A stretch of 64,000 nucleotides of DNA from assembly GCF_004364865.1 (NCBI RefSeq), contig NZ_SOAU01000001.1, forward strand, positions 4,682,001-4,746,000. Reading direction: 5' to 3'. This document shows positions 44,329 to 52,622 of this stretch, piece after piece (position 1 is the first letter of the stretch; each line of letters begins with the position of its first letter). Origin of the DNA: Ilumatobacter fluminis (GTDB lineage: Bacteria > Actinomycetota > Acidimicrobiia > Acidimicrobiales > Ilumatobacteraceae). A program made the position numbers and the translations under genes. Under the pieces are notes generated by a model. That model worked only from the letters and a program-made list of their open reading frames with translations, was not told the DNA's origin and did not search any database.

Positions 44329-45354
44329 ATGACATCACCAGTCGGTCAACAACGGGAGCGTCAGGACCAAGACCAGCGCCGAACCGGCGCAGTCGCCGTC
44401 CGCACGACGGGTCTCCGGAAGTCGTTCGACGACACCGAGGTCATTCGTGGGGTCGACATCGACATCGAACCCGGCACCATTCTCGGATTGATCGGCCCGA
44501 GCGGTTGCGGTAAGACCACGACGGTCCGCCTGATGACCGGCTTGCTCGAGCCGACCGAAGGCTCGGCCACCGTGTTCGACACCGACGCATGCCGCCTCTC
44601 CTCGTCCGACCGGGCCCGGATCGGCTACCTCCCCCAGACGCCGGCGCTGTTCCCCGAACTGTCGCTCGACGAGAACCTCAGTTTCCACGCGTCGATGTAC
44701 GGCATGCGGCTCCGGCGTCGTGACCGGCTCGACCAGCTGTTGGAATGGGTCGAACTCGCCGATCACCGCAAGAAGCGGGTGGTCGACGCCTCGGGCGGCA
44801 TGCAGCGTCGGCTGGCGCTCGCTGCCGCCTTCGTCCACGACCCCGAGGTCGTCTTCCTCGACGAGCCGACGGCCGGCATCGATCCGATCCTGCGCGACAA
44901 GCTCTGGACTCGCTTTCGGGAACAGGCCGCCGACGGAAGAACGCTGGTGGTCACGACCCAGTACGTCGGCGAGGCAGGACAGTGCGACCAGGTCGGCCTC
45001 CTGTCGGATGGCGAACTGCTTCTGCTCGACACCCCGACCAACCTGCGCCGCGCCGCGTTCGACGGCGAGGTCGTCGACGTGCGGCTCGACCGGCCGCTGA
45101 CCGACGAGGAGGTCGCCGACATCGGATCGAAGCCATTCGTCGTCGGCTCCATCGAAAGGACGTCACCGACCGGTCTCCGGATCGTGGTCGACGACGCAGG
45201 CAGGGCGATGCAGCAGCTCAGGGAGGCGATCGACGTGTGTGATGCGTCGGTCGTCGACATGGACGAGCACCTCGTCGACTACGACGAGGCGTTTCTCCGG
45301 GTCGTCCAGCGGCATCGGTCCGCATCGACCACGAGCGAGGAGGTGGCGGCCTGA
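44329..45354 (+). CDS. ABC transporter ATP-binding protein (ABC-2 exporter type)
   Basis: A 341-residue nucleotide-binding subunit. Walker A is GPSGCGKTT (~residue 61), the Q-loop lies in YLPQTPALFPELSL, the signature is DASGGMQRRLALA and Walker B is VVFLDEPTAGID. A ~100-residue C-terminal extension with a beta domain (VVDVRLDRPLTDEEVADIGSKPFVV) is typical of ABC-2 drug/lipid exporters (DrrA/CcmA-like). A strong GGAGGAG precedes the ATG. The stop overlaps the permease start by one base (TGATG). Confidence 0.9.
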   Translation: MTSPVGQQRERQDQDQRRTGAVAVRTTGLRKSFDDTEVIRGVDIDIEPGTILGLIGPSGCGKTTTVRLMTGLLEPTEGSATVFDTDACRLSSSDRARIGYLPQTPALFPELSLDENLSFHASMYGMRLRRRDRLDQLLEWVELADHRKKRVVDASGGMQRRLALAAAFVHDPEVVFLDEPTAGIDPILRDKLWTRFREQAADGRTLVVTTQYVGEAGQCDQVGLLSDGELLLLDTPTNLRRAAFDGEVVDVRLDRPLTDEEVADIGSKPFVVGSIERTSPTGLRIVVDDAGRAMQQLREAIDVCDASVVDMDEHLVDYDEAFLRVVQRHRSASTTSEEVAA

Positions 45355-47063
45355 TGGCGACGAAGCACGACGCCGGCACGGCCGGAACCCGGGTCGACCA
45401 CGACGCCGAAGATTCAGCGAACCCGATCGAGTCGAGCCATCCGAGCGGCTCGGGCGCGGACGAACGGAACCGCGACGAACCCGGTGACGAACCCAACGAC
45501 GGCCCGAGCGAACGAACCGGCGGGGGCGTCGAGCACGACGAGCGTGCCGAGCGCATCGCCGCCACCCTCCGCCCGGTCCGCACCCCGTGGGCGGTCGTCA
45601 TCAGGTCGTTCGCGTTCGTCCGCAAGGAGGTCGTCGAGATCGTTCGACAGCCGCGGCTGCTCGCCCTCCTCGTGATCGGTCCGTTCGCCCTGCTCGTGCT
45701 GTTCGGACTGGCCTACGGCGACGACTCGCTCGAGAAGAAGGCGGTGTTCGTCGGTGCGCAGGACTCGATCTACGCCGAGGTGCTCGACGGCTACGAGGAC
45801 CAGCTCGACGAGTTCATCGAGTCCGAGGGCCTGGTCGAGACCGAGGCAGAGGCCGTCGATCTGCTCGAGGCGGGAGAGGTCGACGTCGTCGTGGTGTTCC
45901 CGGCCGACCCGATCACGTCGGTGATGGAGGGTGAGCGGGCGGTCATCCGTGTGCTGCACGAGGAAATCGATCCGATCCAGGCGGGCGCCGTGGAGATCGC
46001 TGCCCGCCTCGCGATCCAGGAGGTCAACGCCACCGTGCTCTCGACCGTTGCCGCCGACGCCCAGGCCGAACTGCGATCGGCGGGCGAGTTCGGCGACCGG
46101 TTCATGCAGCTCGCCGACGATGCCGACGCCGACCCCGACTCGGCGGCCGCCGCAGCGACGGCCGATCTGTCGCAGCTCGCCGCAGCCCTCGACGGCACGG
46201 CCGTCGTCCTCGGCCAACTCGAATCGGCCGACCCCGACACCCGCTCGCAGCTCGACGAGACGCGTGCCGCCGTGGCCCAGGCCGCTGCGACGGCCGAAGC
46301 CGTCGACGCCGGAACCGACGACGTCGACACGGCGCAGCTCGCCGACGACCTCGCCGCAGTCGGCGACATGGTGTCGGACACCGTGGTGCTCGACCCGGAC
46401 GTGCTGGTCCGCCCGTTCCGCAGCGAGACCGAGAACGTCGGACCCGACGACGTCACCCCGACCGACTACTTCACGCCGTCGTCGCTCGCCCTGTTGCTCC
46501 AGCACCTGGCGCTCACCTTCGCGGCGCTGTCGCTGGTCCGTGACCGTCGCACCGGCCTGTTCGAACTGATGCGCGTCGGTCCGCTGTCGTCGATCGAGAT
46601 CGTCACCGGCAAGATCCTCGCCTATGTGCTCGTCGGCTCGGTGGTCGCCGCCACCCTGATCGGCGGCGCGACCCTGACCCTCGGCGTGAGCGTCGCCGGC
46701 TCGATCGGCTGGCTGGTCGTGATCGTGCTCGGCGTCCTGCTGTCGTCGCTGTCGCTCGGCATGGCGCTCGCGATCGTCTCCAAGACCGAGTCGCAGGCAG
46801 TGCAGTTCGCGATGCTGGCCCTGCTGGCCGGGCTGTTCTTCAGTGGCTTCGTGCTGCCCCTCGACACGATGCGGTATCCGGTCAAGGCCATCTCCTGGCT
46901 CCTCCCCGTCACCTACGGGATCGACGGCCTGCAGGACATCATGCTCGCGGGCGATGCCCCGGCACGGGCGACCCTCATCGGTCTCGGCGCCTTGGTCGTC
47001 GTCTACGGCGCCTTGGCGATCATCGGGCTGACGCGACGCCTGCAACGGGAGGACGAATCGTGA
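45354..47063 (+). CDS. ABC-2 type permease
   Basis: A 569-residue membrane subunit. A long charged N-terminus (~70 residues) precedes TM1 (LLALLVIGPFALLVLFGLAYG, ~95-120), then a large extracytoplasmic domain (~120-370, partly helical) and five helices at the C-terminus (~370-560) with the family's FFSGFVLPLDTMRYPVKAISWLLPVTYGIDGLQDIML motif. Substrate unknown. It is coupled to the ATPase upstream and to the coiled-coil protein downstream (GTGA overlap). Confidence 0.88.
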   Translation: MATKHDAGTAGTRVDHDAEDSANPIESSHPSGSGADERNRDEPGDEPNDGPSERTGGGVEHDERAERIAATLRPVRTPWAVVIRSFAFVRKEVVEIVRQPRLLALLVIGPFALLVLFGLAYGDDSLEKKAVFVGAQDSIYAEVLDGYEDQLDEFIESEGLVETEAEAVDLLEAGEVDVVVVFPADPITSVMEGERAVIRVLHEEIDPIQAGAVEIAARLAIQEVNATVLSTVAADAQAELRSAGEFGDRFMQLADDADADPDSAAAAATADLSQLAAALDGTAVVLGQLESADPDTRSQLDETRAAVAQAAATAEAVDAGTDDVDTAQLADDLAAVGDMVSDTVVLDPDVLVRPFRSETENVGPDDVTPTDYFTPSSLALLLQHLALTFAALSLVRDRRTGLFELMRVGPLSSIEIVTGKILAYVLVGSVVAATLIGGATLTLGVSVAGSIGWLVVIVLGVLLSSLSLGMALAIVSKTESQAVQFAMLALLAGLFFSGFVLPLDTMRYPVKAISWLLPVTYGIDGLQDIMLAGDAPARATLIGLGALVVVYGALAIIGLTRRLQREDES

Positions 47064-47923
47064 CGTCCACGACCGACGACGACACGACCACCGAGTCGCA
47101 CCTCGACCGGGTCTCGCGACGGGAACCACTCGCCGCACCCGACCGGCGCGCCGCGACTGTGATGCAGACCATCGCCGTGTTCGGTCTCGTGGTGGCACTC
47201 GTCGGCTCGATCGTGGGCTGGCGGTTCCTCACCACGCTCGACCGCAATCTCGAACAGAGCCTCGTGATCGGCGAGGACGCAGCGGCGACCCTCGTCGACA
47301 CGATCGACGTCGCCGGCCAGGTGATCGTCGACCTCGACACCGGCCTCGACACCCTCGACCAGACCCTGTCGACGGTGTCGTCGACGACGGAGGAAACGGG
47401 CGGTGTCGCCGACGCCGCCGCGGAGATCGCGGCGCGGCTCCCCGAGAGCTTCGACGACGTCGACGCCGCGCTCGGCACCGTCGAGTCGCTGAGCGGAACG
47501 ATCGACAGCGCACTCCGCGCCGCATCCCGCATCCCGCTGGGCCCCGACTACGACCCCGCGACCCCGCTTCCCGACGCGATCGCCGACGTCCGGTCGGCGT
47601 TCGGGCCGATCGGTGACGACCTCGGCCAGCTCTCGGAGCGTCTCGACGGCTTCGCGTCGGGCACGGGTGACTTGTCGGGCGACCTCGAATCCGTCCGAGC
47701 CGATCTCGATCGCACCCGGGCGTCACTCGAGGAGAGCGACGCGTTGCTCGACCGCTACCGCGCCTCGGCCGTCGACGCCCAGGAACTCGCCCGATCCGGA
47801 CGCGACGACTTCGGATCCGCCCTCGCAGCCATGCGGGTGGTCATCGTCCTGCTCGGGCTGTTCGGCGTCGCGGCACAGTACGTGCCGTGGTATCTCGGCC
47901 GGCGCCTCCGCGCCTCGACCTGA
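47060..47923 (+). CDS. two-helix membrane protein with extracytoplasmic coiled coil
   Basis: A 287-residue protein. TM1 is at ~35-57 (MQTIAVFGLVVALVGSIVGWRFL) and TM2 at ~257-280 (MRVVIVLLGLFGVAAQYVPWYLG). Between them is a ~190-residue region of heptad-like Leu/Ile/Val spacing (TLDRNLEQSL, LSTVSSTTEETG, LGQLSERLDGFASG), predicted coiled coil outside the membrane. No enzymatic motif. The 4-nt overlap with the permease makes it the third component of the exporter; a periplasmic or wall-spanning adaptor is the natural guess. Confidence 0.72.
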   Translation: MTSTTDDDTTTESHLDRVSRREPLAAPDRRAATVMQTIAVFGLVVALVGSIVGWRFLTTLDRNLEQSLVIGEDAAATLVDTIDVAGQVIVDLDTGLDTLDQTLSTVSSTTEETGGVADAAAEIAARLPESFDDVDAALGTVESLSGTIDSALRAASRIPLGPDYDPATPLPDAIADVRSAFGPIGDDLGQLSERLDGFASGTGDLSGDLESVRADLDRTRASLEESDALLDRYRASAVDAQELARSGRDDFGSALAAMRVVIVLLGLFGVAAQYVPWYLGRRLRAST

Positions 47924-47967
47924 CGCGTGAGTCGGCTGCGGTGACCTCCGAGTGGTGTCACCCGAAG

Positions 47968-47993
47968 GTTTGACGTCGGCGTGCGAGTGGTAC
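47968..47993 (+). promoter_or_regulatory. SigB/SigF-type promoter of the PLD gene
   Basis: GTTT (47968-47971), 16-nt spacer, TGGTAC (47988-47993; one mismatch to GGGTAC). Confidence 0.6.
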
Positions 47994-48056
47994 GGCGGAT
48001 TCCAGCACGTGAAGCAACGTCGCCCGGGCGGACACGGCCGACGGCAAGGAGCAGGG

Positions 48057-49367
48057 ATGAGCACCGACATCGACGATCAGACGAACGACGACACCAGCAC
48101 CGACACCAGCACGGACACCAGCGCCGACACCGGGACGGACGAGGCGACCGCCGACGACCAGGCCTCCAACGCCGGGCCGACCAACGACGCTCGCTCGTCC
48201 GATTCCAGTGAGGAGCGCGTCGAATCGTGGTGCCGAACCGTCACTGCCATCAACGGCGTGCCGATCAGCCCCGGCAACCAGCTCGACATTCTGCGCAACG
48301 GCGAAGAGATCTTCCCCGCCATGTTGGAGGCGATCGACAACGCCGAGCGATCGATCGATCTGCTCACCTACGTGTACTGGGCCGGCGAGATCGGCGGCGT
48401 CTTCGCCGAACGGCTCGCACAGCGTGCTCGTGACGGCGTCCGCGTCCGGGTGCTGCTCGACGGGGTCGGTGCCAAGCCGATCGACCGCGAAATGGTCGAC
48501 CTCATGCAGTCGGGCGGCGCCGAGGTCCGGTACTTCCGTCCGCTCGACCCACGTCACCCGTTCCGAGCGTCGCACCGCACCCATCGCAAGGTGATGATCT
48601 GTGACGAGACGGTCGGTTTCACCGGCGGTGTCGGGATCGCCGACGAGTGGATGGGCGACGGTCGCAGCGAAGGCAACTGGCGTGACACCCACGTCCGCCT
48701 GGTCGGGCCCGGCGTCGCCGGGCTCCGGAGCGCCTTCCTCGACAACTGGATCGAGACCGAACACGTGCTGTTCGAGCCGGCGTTCGACCACTTCCCGCCG
48801 CACGCCGACGACGGCGACGTGCCGATCCAGATCATCAAGGGCACCGCCGAACCCGGTTGGAACGACATCTCGATGACGGTGCGCTCGCTGATCGAGCTGG
48901 CCGAAGACCGCATTCGCCTCACCACGGCCTACTTCGTCCCCGACGACGACTTGGTGCTCCGCCTGTGCCGCGCCTCCGAACGGGGCGTCGACGTCCAGAT
49001 CCTCCTCCCGGGCCCGGGTGCCGACAAGCGATTCGTCCAGCTCGCCGGCGAAGCCATCTACGACCGTCTGCTCGACCACGGCATCAAGATCTGGTGCTAC
49101 CAGCCGTCGATGCTGCACGCCAAGATCCTCACCCTCGACGGCCTGGTCACGCTCATCGGCTCGGCCAACTTCAACCAGCGCTCGACGTCACTCGACGAAG
49201 AGGTCGACATCGTCGCGTTCCACGAGGGCGTGACCGCCGAACTCGACGCCGACTTCGACGCCGATCTCGAACACAGCGAGGCGATCGACCCCACCAGATG
49301 GCGCCGTCGCTGGATCGGCCAGCAGGTCTTCGAACGCGCCGCCAGCGTCATCAAACCATGGATGTGA
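48057..49367 (+). CDS. phospholipase D-type cardiolipin synthase
   Basis: A 436-residue protein with two HKD motifs: His176, Lys178, Asp183 (HRKVMICD) and His354, Lys356, Asp361 (HAKILTLD), each followed by Gly-rich or GSANFNQRS segments. This is the bacterial cardiolipin synthase/PLD-like family. The ~50-residue N-terminus is a disordered Thr/Asp-rich repeat and the usual two membrane helices are absent, as in ClsB-like or soluble forms. AAGGAG lies 6-11 nt before ATG 48057. It has its own SigB-type promoter, so it is not part of the ABC operon. Membrane-lipid remodelling under stress is a reasonable inference. Confidence 0.86.
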   Translation: MSTDIDDQTNDDTSTDTSTDTSADTGTDEATADDQASNAGPTNDARSSDSSEERVESWCRTVTAINGVPISPGNQLDILRNGEEIFPAMLEAIDNAERSIDLLTYVYWAGEIGGVFAERLAQRARDGVRVRVLLDGVGAKPIDREMVDLMQSGGAEVRYFRPLDPRHPFRASHRTHRKVMICDETVGFTGGVGIADEWMGDGRSEGNWRDTHVRLVGPGVAGLRSAFLDNWIETEHVLFEPAFDHFPPHADDGDVPIQIIKGTAEPGWNDISMTVRSLIELAEDRIRLTTAYFVPDDDLVLRLCRASERGVDVQILLPGPGADKRFVQLAGEAIYDRLLDHGIKIWCYQPSMLHAKILTLDGLVTLIGSANFNQRSTSLDEEVDIVAFHEGVTAELDADFDADLEHSEAIDPTRWRRRWIGQQVFERAASVIKPWM

Positions 49368-49388
49368 CCGCACGACCCGATCCGACCT

Positions 49389-49414
49389 GTTTGGCACTCC
49401 GAACACCTGGGTAC
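49389..49414 (+). promoter_or_regulatory. SigB/SigF-type promoter of the LuxR gene
   Basis: GTTT (49389-49392), 16-nt spacer, GGGTAC (49409-49414). The leader to ATG 49447 is about 25 nt with AGGAC as a weak ribosome site. Confidence 0.75.
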
Positions 49415-49446
49415 GTCCGCATCGAACCCGAACAGGACCCATTCGC

Positions 49447-50160
49447 ATGACACCGCATCGCACCACCGACGACTCCCGACCCGCCACCAACGGCGACGGC
49501 GTGCGTCCCTTGAAGCGCTTCCCGCTCGAGGTGGCGCTGGTCAACGACTACGAGATCATCGTGCGAGGTCTGCATGCGATGCTCGAGCCGTTCTCGGACC
49601 GAATCGCGATCGTCGAGCACGAGGTCGGCGGTACGCCACAACGGCGCGCCGACATCGCACTGTTCGACACCTTCGCCGGTCGTCGAGACGCGATCCATCG
49701 CGCCGAGCAGATCGTCAAGGATGGCTTGGTCGAGCACATCGTGCTGTACACGTGGGATGCGACCGACGCATTCCTCGAAGAAGCTCGTGAGGCGGGTGTG
49801 TCCGCCGTGGTTCTCAAGTCGATGGCGGGCGCCGACCTGGTCGACACGTTGGAGCGTGTCGCGCAAGGAGATGACGTGGAATTGTCCCGAACCGAAGGCG
49901 CCTCCGGTGCGTCGAACCGCGAACCGCTGTCGATGCGCGAGCGGGAAGTGCTGGCGATGCTGGCGCTCGGATATCGCAACGCCGAGATCGCGAGCGAGCT
50001 CTATTTGTCGATCGACACCGTCAAGACGTACGTGCGTCGTCTCTTTCAGAAGCTCGACGTCAACAACCGCACCCAGGCAGCACTGCGCGCCGGCGACTAC
50101 GGGCTGGCCCCGCCCGCCTCGCGCGTCGAGCGGCTGTCATCGGAACGGGCAGATCGGTAA
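49447..50160 (+). CDS. REC-LuxR response regulator
   Basis: A 237-residue regulator. The receiver-like N-terminus (~25-140) has an acidic residue Asp34 (VNDYE), candidate phosphoacceptor Asp74 (IALFDTF) and Lys in VVLKS, with a Thr/Ala region between (IVLYTWDATDAF). The LuxR HTH (~160-225) reads LSMREREVLAMLALGYRNAEIASELYLSIDTVKTYVRRLFQKLDVNNRTQAA. No histidine kinase is adjacent; the downstream gene is an anti-sigma-type ATPase. It is transcribed from a SigB-type promoter. Confidence 0.88.
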   Translation: MTPHRTTDDSRPATNGDGVRPLKRFPLEVALVNDYEIIVRGLHAMLEPFSDRIAIVEHEVGGTPQRRADIALFDTFAGRRDAIHRAEQIVKDGLVEHIVLYTWDATDAFLEEAREAGVSAVVLKSMAGADLVDTLERVAQGDDVELSRTEGASGASNREPLSMREREVLAMLALGYRNAEIASELYLSIDTVKTYVRRLFQKLDVNNRTQAALRAGDYGLAPPASRVERLSSERADR

Positions 50161-50163
50161 AGT
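50158..50163 (+). promoter_or_regulatory. leaderless TAAAGT -10 element overlapping the LuxR stop codon
   Basis: TAAAGT starts with the LuxR gene's own TAA and ends 7 nt before ATG 50171. The downstream ATPase can thus have its own leaderless message as well as read-through. Confidence 0.55.
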
Positions 50164-50170
50164 CGTGTTG

Positions 50171-50581
50171 ATGGGCGAGCGGGCAGCGACCTCGATCACG
50201 TTGGAGGCAGCGGCATCTCAGGTCGCGCACGCACGGCGATTCGTTCGGCGATCGGTCGAAGACGTCGACCCGGCGGTGGTCGACGATCTCCAGTTGATCG
50301 TCAGTGAGTTGTTCACCAATGCGGTCGAACACGGCGCGTCCGACACGGTCGAAGTGGTCGTGGCGCAACGCCCCGACCGGGTGAGTGTCACGGTCGACAG
50401 CCGCGGCCCGACCCCCGGCGTCGGCCCGGCCACCGACTGGCAGGTCGCCGACGCCGATGCGCTCAACGGCCGTGGCCTCGGGATCGTCCGAGAGCTCGCC
50501 GACGACCTCGTCGTCGAACGCGACGGTGAGGAGTTCATCGTCACGGCGACCCTGTCGCTCCGCCAGCACGCCGGACGCTGA
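50171..50581 (+). CDS. GHKL ATPase, anti-sigma factor kinase type
   Basis: A 136-residue single HATPase_c domain of the RsbW/SpoIIAB/BtrW group. The N-box is LIVSELFTNAVEHGAS with both Glu and Asn, the G2 box is NGRGLGIVRELADD and the last strand is EEFIVTATLSL. In contrast to the gene at 40911 the ATP site is canonical, so this is the better candidate for the kinase of the STAS protein at 38372. ATG 50171 follows TAAAGT by 7 nt. Confidence 0.85.
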   Translation: MGERAATSITLEAAASQVAHARRFVRRSVEDVDPAVVDDLQLIVSELFTNAVEHGASDTVEVVVAQRPDRVSVTVDSRGPTPGVGPATDWQVADADALNGRGLGIVRELADDLVVERDGEEFIVTATLSLRQHAGR

Positions 50582-50598
50582 TCGCGACCGCAGCCGCG

Positions 50599-50624
50599 GT
50601 TTCGGCCACCACCGGAACGGGTAG
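50599..50624 (+). promoter_or_regulatory. SigB/SigF-type promoter of dps
   Basis: GTTT (50599-50602), 16-nt spacer, GGGTAG (50619-50624), then 9 nt to ATG 50634. Confidence 0.75.
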
Positions 50625-50633
50625 TCGTTTCCC

Positions 50634-51173
50634 ATGACGACGAAGACCGACACCCCCGACACCCCCATCGTCACTGTGCCCGGCATGGACAGCGATCGAG
50701 CGGTCAAGACGATCTCGATCCTGCAGGAGCGTCTTGCCGCTCTGCTCGATCTGCAGCTGACGCTCAAGCACATCCACTGGAACGTGGTGGGCGTGAACTT
50801 CATCTCCGTGCACGAGTTCCTCGACCCGCAGGTCGACTCGGTTCGTGAGATGAGCGACGACGTGGCCGAGCGCATCGCGACCCTCGGCGGTTCGCCGCTC
50901 GGCACGCCCGGCGCCATCACGAAGTTCCGCTCGTGGGACGACTATGACCTCAACCGTGCACCCACGGTGCGCCACCTCTCGGCACTCGACGCCGTGTACG
51001 GCGGCGTCATCGAGAGCCATCGCACGGCCCAGGCCGAGCTTGCCGACGTCGATCCGGTCACCGAAGACATGTTGATCGGCCAGCTCCGCGACCTCGAGCA
51101 GTACCAGTGGTTCGTGCGAGCCCACCTGCAGGACGCCACCGGTGACGTGGTGTTCCGGAACAGCGAGAAGTAG
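50634..51173 (+). CDS. dps: Dps-family DNA-protection/ferritin-like protein
   Basis: A 179-residue four-helix protein. Helix A/B carries the ferroxidase ligands LKHIHWNVVGVNFISVHEFLDPQVDSVREMSDDVAERI (His, His and acidic residues at the Dps positions). Dps dodecamers oxidise and store iron and coat DNA in starved or stressed cells. The N-terminus is acidic/Thr-rich rather than lysine-rich, so DNA binding is uncertain. The ATG lies 9 nt after a SigB-type -10, the same geometry as other putative regulon members. Confidence 0.93.
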   Translation: MTTKTDTPDTPIVTVPGMDSDRAVKTISILQERLAALLDLQLTLKHIHWNVVGVNFISVHEFLDPQVDSVREMSDDVAERIATLGGSPLGTPGAITKFRSWDDYDLNRAPTVRHLSALDAVYGGVIESHRTAQAELADVDPVTEDMLIGQLRDLEQYQWFVRAHLQDATGDVVFRNSEK

Positions 51174-51180
51174 CACTTCA

Positions 51181-51194
51181 GGTTTCCGGAAACC
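51181..51194. repeat. 14-bp perfect palindrome
   Basis: GGTTTCCGGAAACC lies 7 nt after the dps stop and before its terminator. It could be a protein-binding site or part of an extended 3' hairpin. Confidence 0.5.
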
Positions 51195-51203
51195 CCGAAC
51201 CGT

Positions 51204-51238
51204 CGACGATGCCCCGGCCACCGGTCGGGGCATCGTCG
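51204..51238 (+). terminator. dps terminator
   Basis: A 13-bp perfect stem CGACGATGCCCCG/CGGGGCATCGTCG with a 9-nt loop, 30 nt after the dps stop. Confidence 0.8.
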
Positions 51239-51291
51239 CGTCCGGGGGTATGCGGGGATTTCCAGGGAACGATTGCGTCGGCAGCGGGTAC

Positions 51292-51297
51292 TACGGT
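51292..51297 (+). promoter_or_regulatory. leaderless TACGGT -10 element
   Basis: TACGGT ends 7 nt before GTG 51305. It fixes the start of the lactone oxidase gene, whose open frame extends ~95 nt further upstream. Confidence 0.6.
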
Positions 51298-51304
51298 CCA
51301 GTCC

Positions 51305-52591
51305 GTGACGACGGTACGGAACTGGGCTCGGAATCAGCAGTGCGAACCGGACGCCGTCGAACGGCCGAACGACACCGCCGAGGTGGCCGCGCTGGTCGTG
51401 GCGGCCGCGGCGTCGAACCGTCCCGTCAAGGTGATCGGCGCGGGCCACTCGTTCACGGCGGCGGCGATGACCGACGGCGTGCTCGTCTCGCTCGGACGCC
51501 TCGGCGACGTCGTCGACATCAGCGGTGACCGGGTCACGGTGCAGGCCGGCATCGAGCTGCGTGACCTGAGCCGACTGCTCGACGAACACGGTCTGGCGAT
51601 GCCGAACCTCGGTGACATCAACGTCCAGTCGCTCGCCGGAGCCACCGCCACCGCGACCCACGGCACGGGCCGTGGCCTCGGCAACCTGGCGACCACGATC
51701 GAGGCGATCGAGCTGGTCGACGGACGAGGGGAGGTCCATCGCTTCGACGTCGCCGCCGACCCGGACGCGGTCCGCACCCTTGCCGTGGGCGTCGGAGGGT
51801 TCGGCATCGTCACCGAGCTGACGCTGCGGGTCGTCCCGGCCTTCGACCTGCACGCCAAGGAGACCGTCGAACCGCTGGCCGACGTCGTCAGCGGATGGGA
51901 CGCCTTCACGCGCAGCGCCGACCACGCCGAGTTCTTCTTCTTCCCCGGCGACGACCGGGCGCTCGTCAAACGCAACGACCGGACCGACGAACCGGCCCGA
52001 CCGCCGTCGCGGTTGGCCTATGTGCGCGACAAGTACCTGTTCGAGAACGTCGCGTTCGGTCTCGCCTGCGCCGTCGGTCGGCGGTGGCCGTCGCTTGCGC
52101 CACGCATCACGAACGCGTTCGCAGCATCGGCGAGCGAACGCGATCTGATCGATCGGTCCGACCGGGTGTTCGCGAGCCCGCGCAAGGTGCGGTTCGTCGA
52201 GATGGAGTACGGCATCCCGATCGACGCCGTCCCCGAAGCGCTCGCCCGCGTCCAGGCGCTCGTCGCCTCGCTGCACCACCCCGTGCTGTTACCGATCGAG
52301 GTGCGGTGCTCCGCGGCGGACGATCTCGCCCTGTCGACCGGCTACGGGCGCGAGAGCGGCTGGATCGCCGTGCACCAGTACCCGGGCATGCCGTACGAGC
52401 ACTATTTCGACACCGTCGAGCAGATCATGAGCGACTACGACGGGCGGCCGCACTGGGGGAAGCTCCACGGGCAGACCGCCGACGTACTGCGCGAGCGCTA
52501 TCCCCGCTGGGACGACGCCATGGCGTTGCGCGATCGGCTCGATCCCGACCGGACCTTCCGGAACGCCTACCTCGACCGGGTCTTCGGCTGA
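51305..52591 (+). CDS. D-arabinono-1,4-lactone/L-gulonolactone oxidase-type FAD enzyme
   Basis: A 428-residue FAD-linked oxidase. The FAD_binding_4 domain has VKVIGAGHSFTAAAMTDGVLVSL (GxGHS with flavin-proximal His), then LGDINVQSLAGATATATHGTGRGLG and GVGGFGIVTELTLRVVPAF. The ALO C-terminal domain (~180-428) ends HWGKLHGQTADVLRERYPRWDDAMALRDRLDPDRTFRNAYLDRVFG, matching the family's HWGK and DPxxxFxNxYL motifs. It oxidises sugar lactones to ascorbate-like products or related sugars; the substrate is not identifiable. Confidence 0.9.
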   Translation: MTTVRNWARNQQCEPDAVERPNDTAEVAALVVAAAASNRPVKVIGAGHSFTAAAMTDGVLVSLGRLGDVVDISGDRVTVQAGIELRDLSRLLDEHGLAMPNLGDINVQSLAGATATATHGTGRGLGNLATTIEAIELVDGRGEVHRFDVAADPDAVRTLAVGVGGFGIVTELTLRVVPAFDLHAKETVEPLADVVSGWDAFTRSADHAEFFFFPGDDRALVKRNDRTDEPARPPSRLAYVRDKYLFENVAFGLACAVGRRWPSLAPRITNAFAASASERDLIDRSDRVFASPRKVRFVEMEYGIPIDAVPEALARVQALVASLHHPVLLPIEVRCSAADDLALSTGYGRESGWIAVHQYPGMPYEHYFDTVEQIMSDYDGRPHWGKLHGQTADVLRERYPRWDDAMALRDRLDPDRTFRNAYLDRVFG

Positions 52592-52609
52592 CGCGCCCCG
52601 GTTCGGCAC

Positions 52610-52615
52610 TAGCGT
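52610..52615 (+). promoter_or_regulatory. leaderless TAGCGT -10 element
   Basis: TAGCGT ends 7 nt before GTG 52623. Confidence 0.65.
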
Positions 52616-52622
52616 CGCCGGC

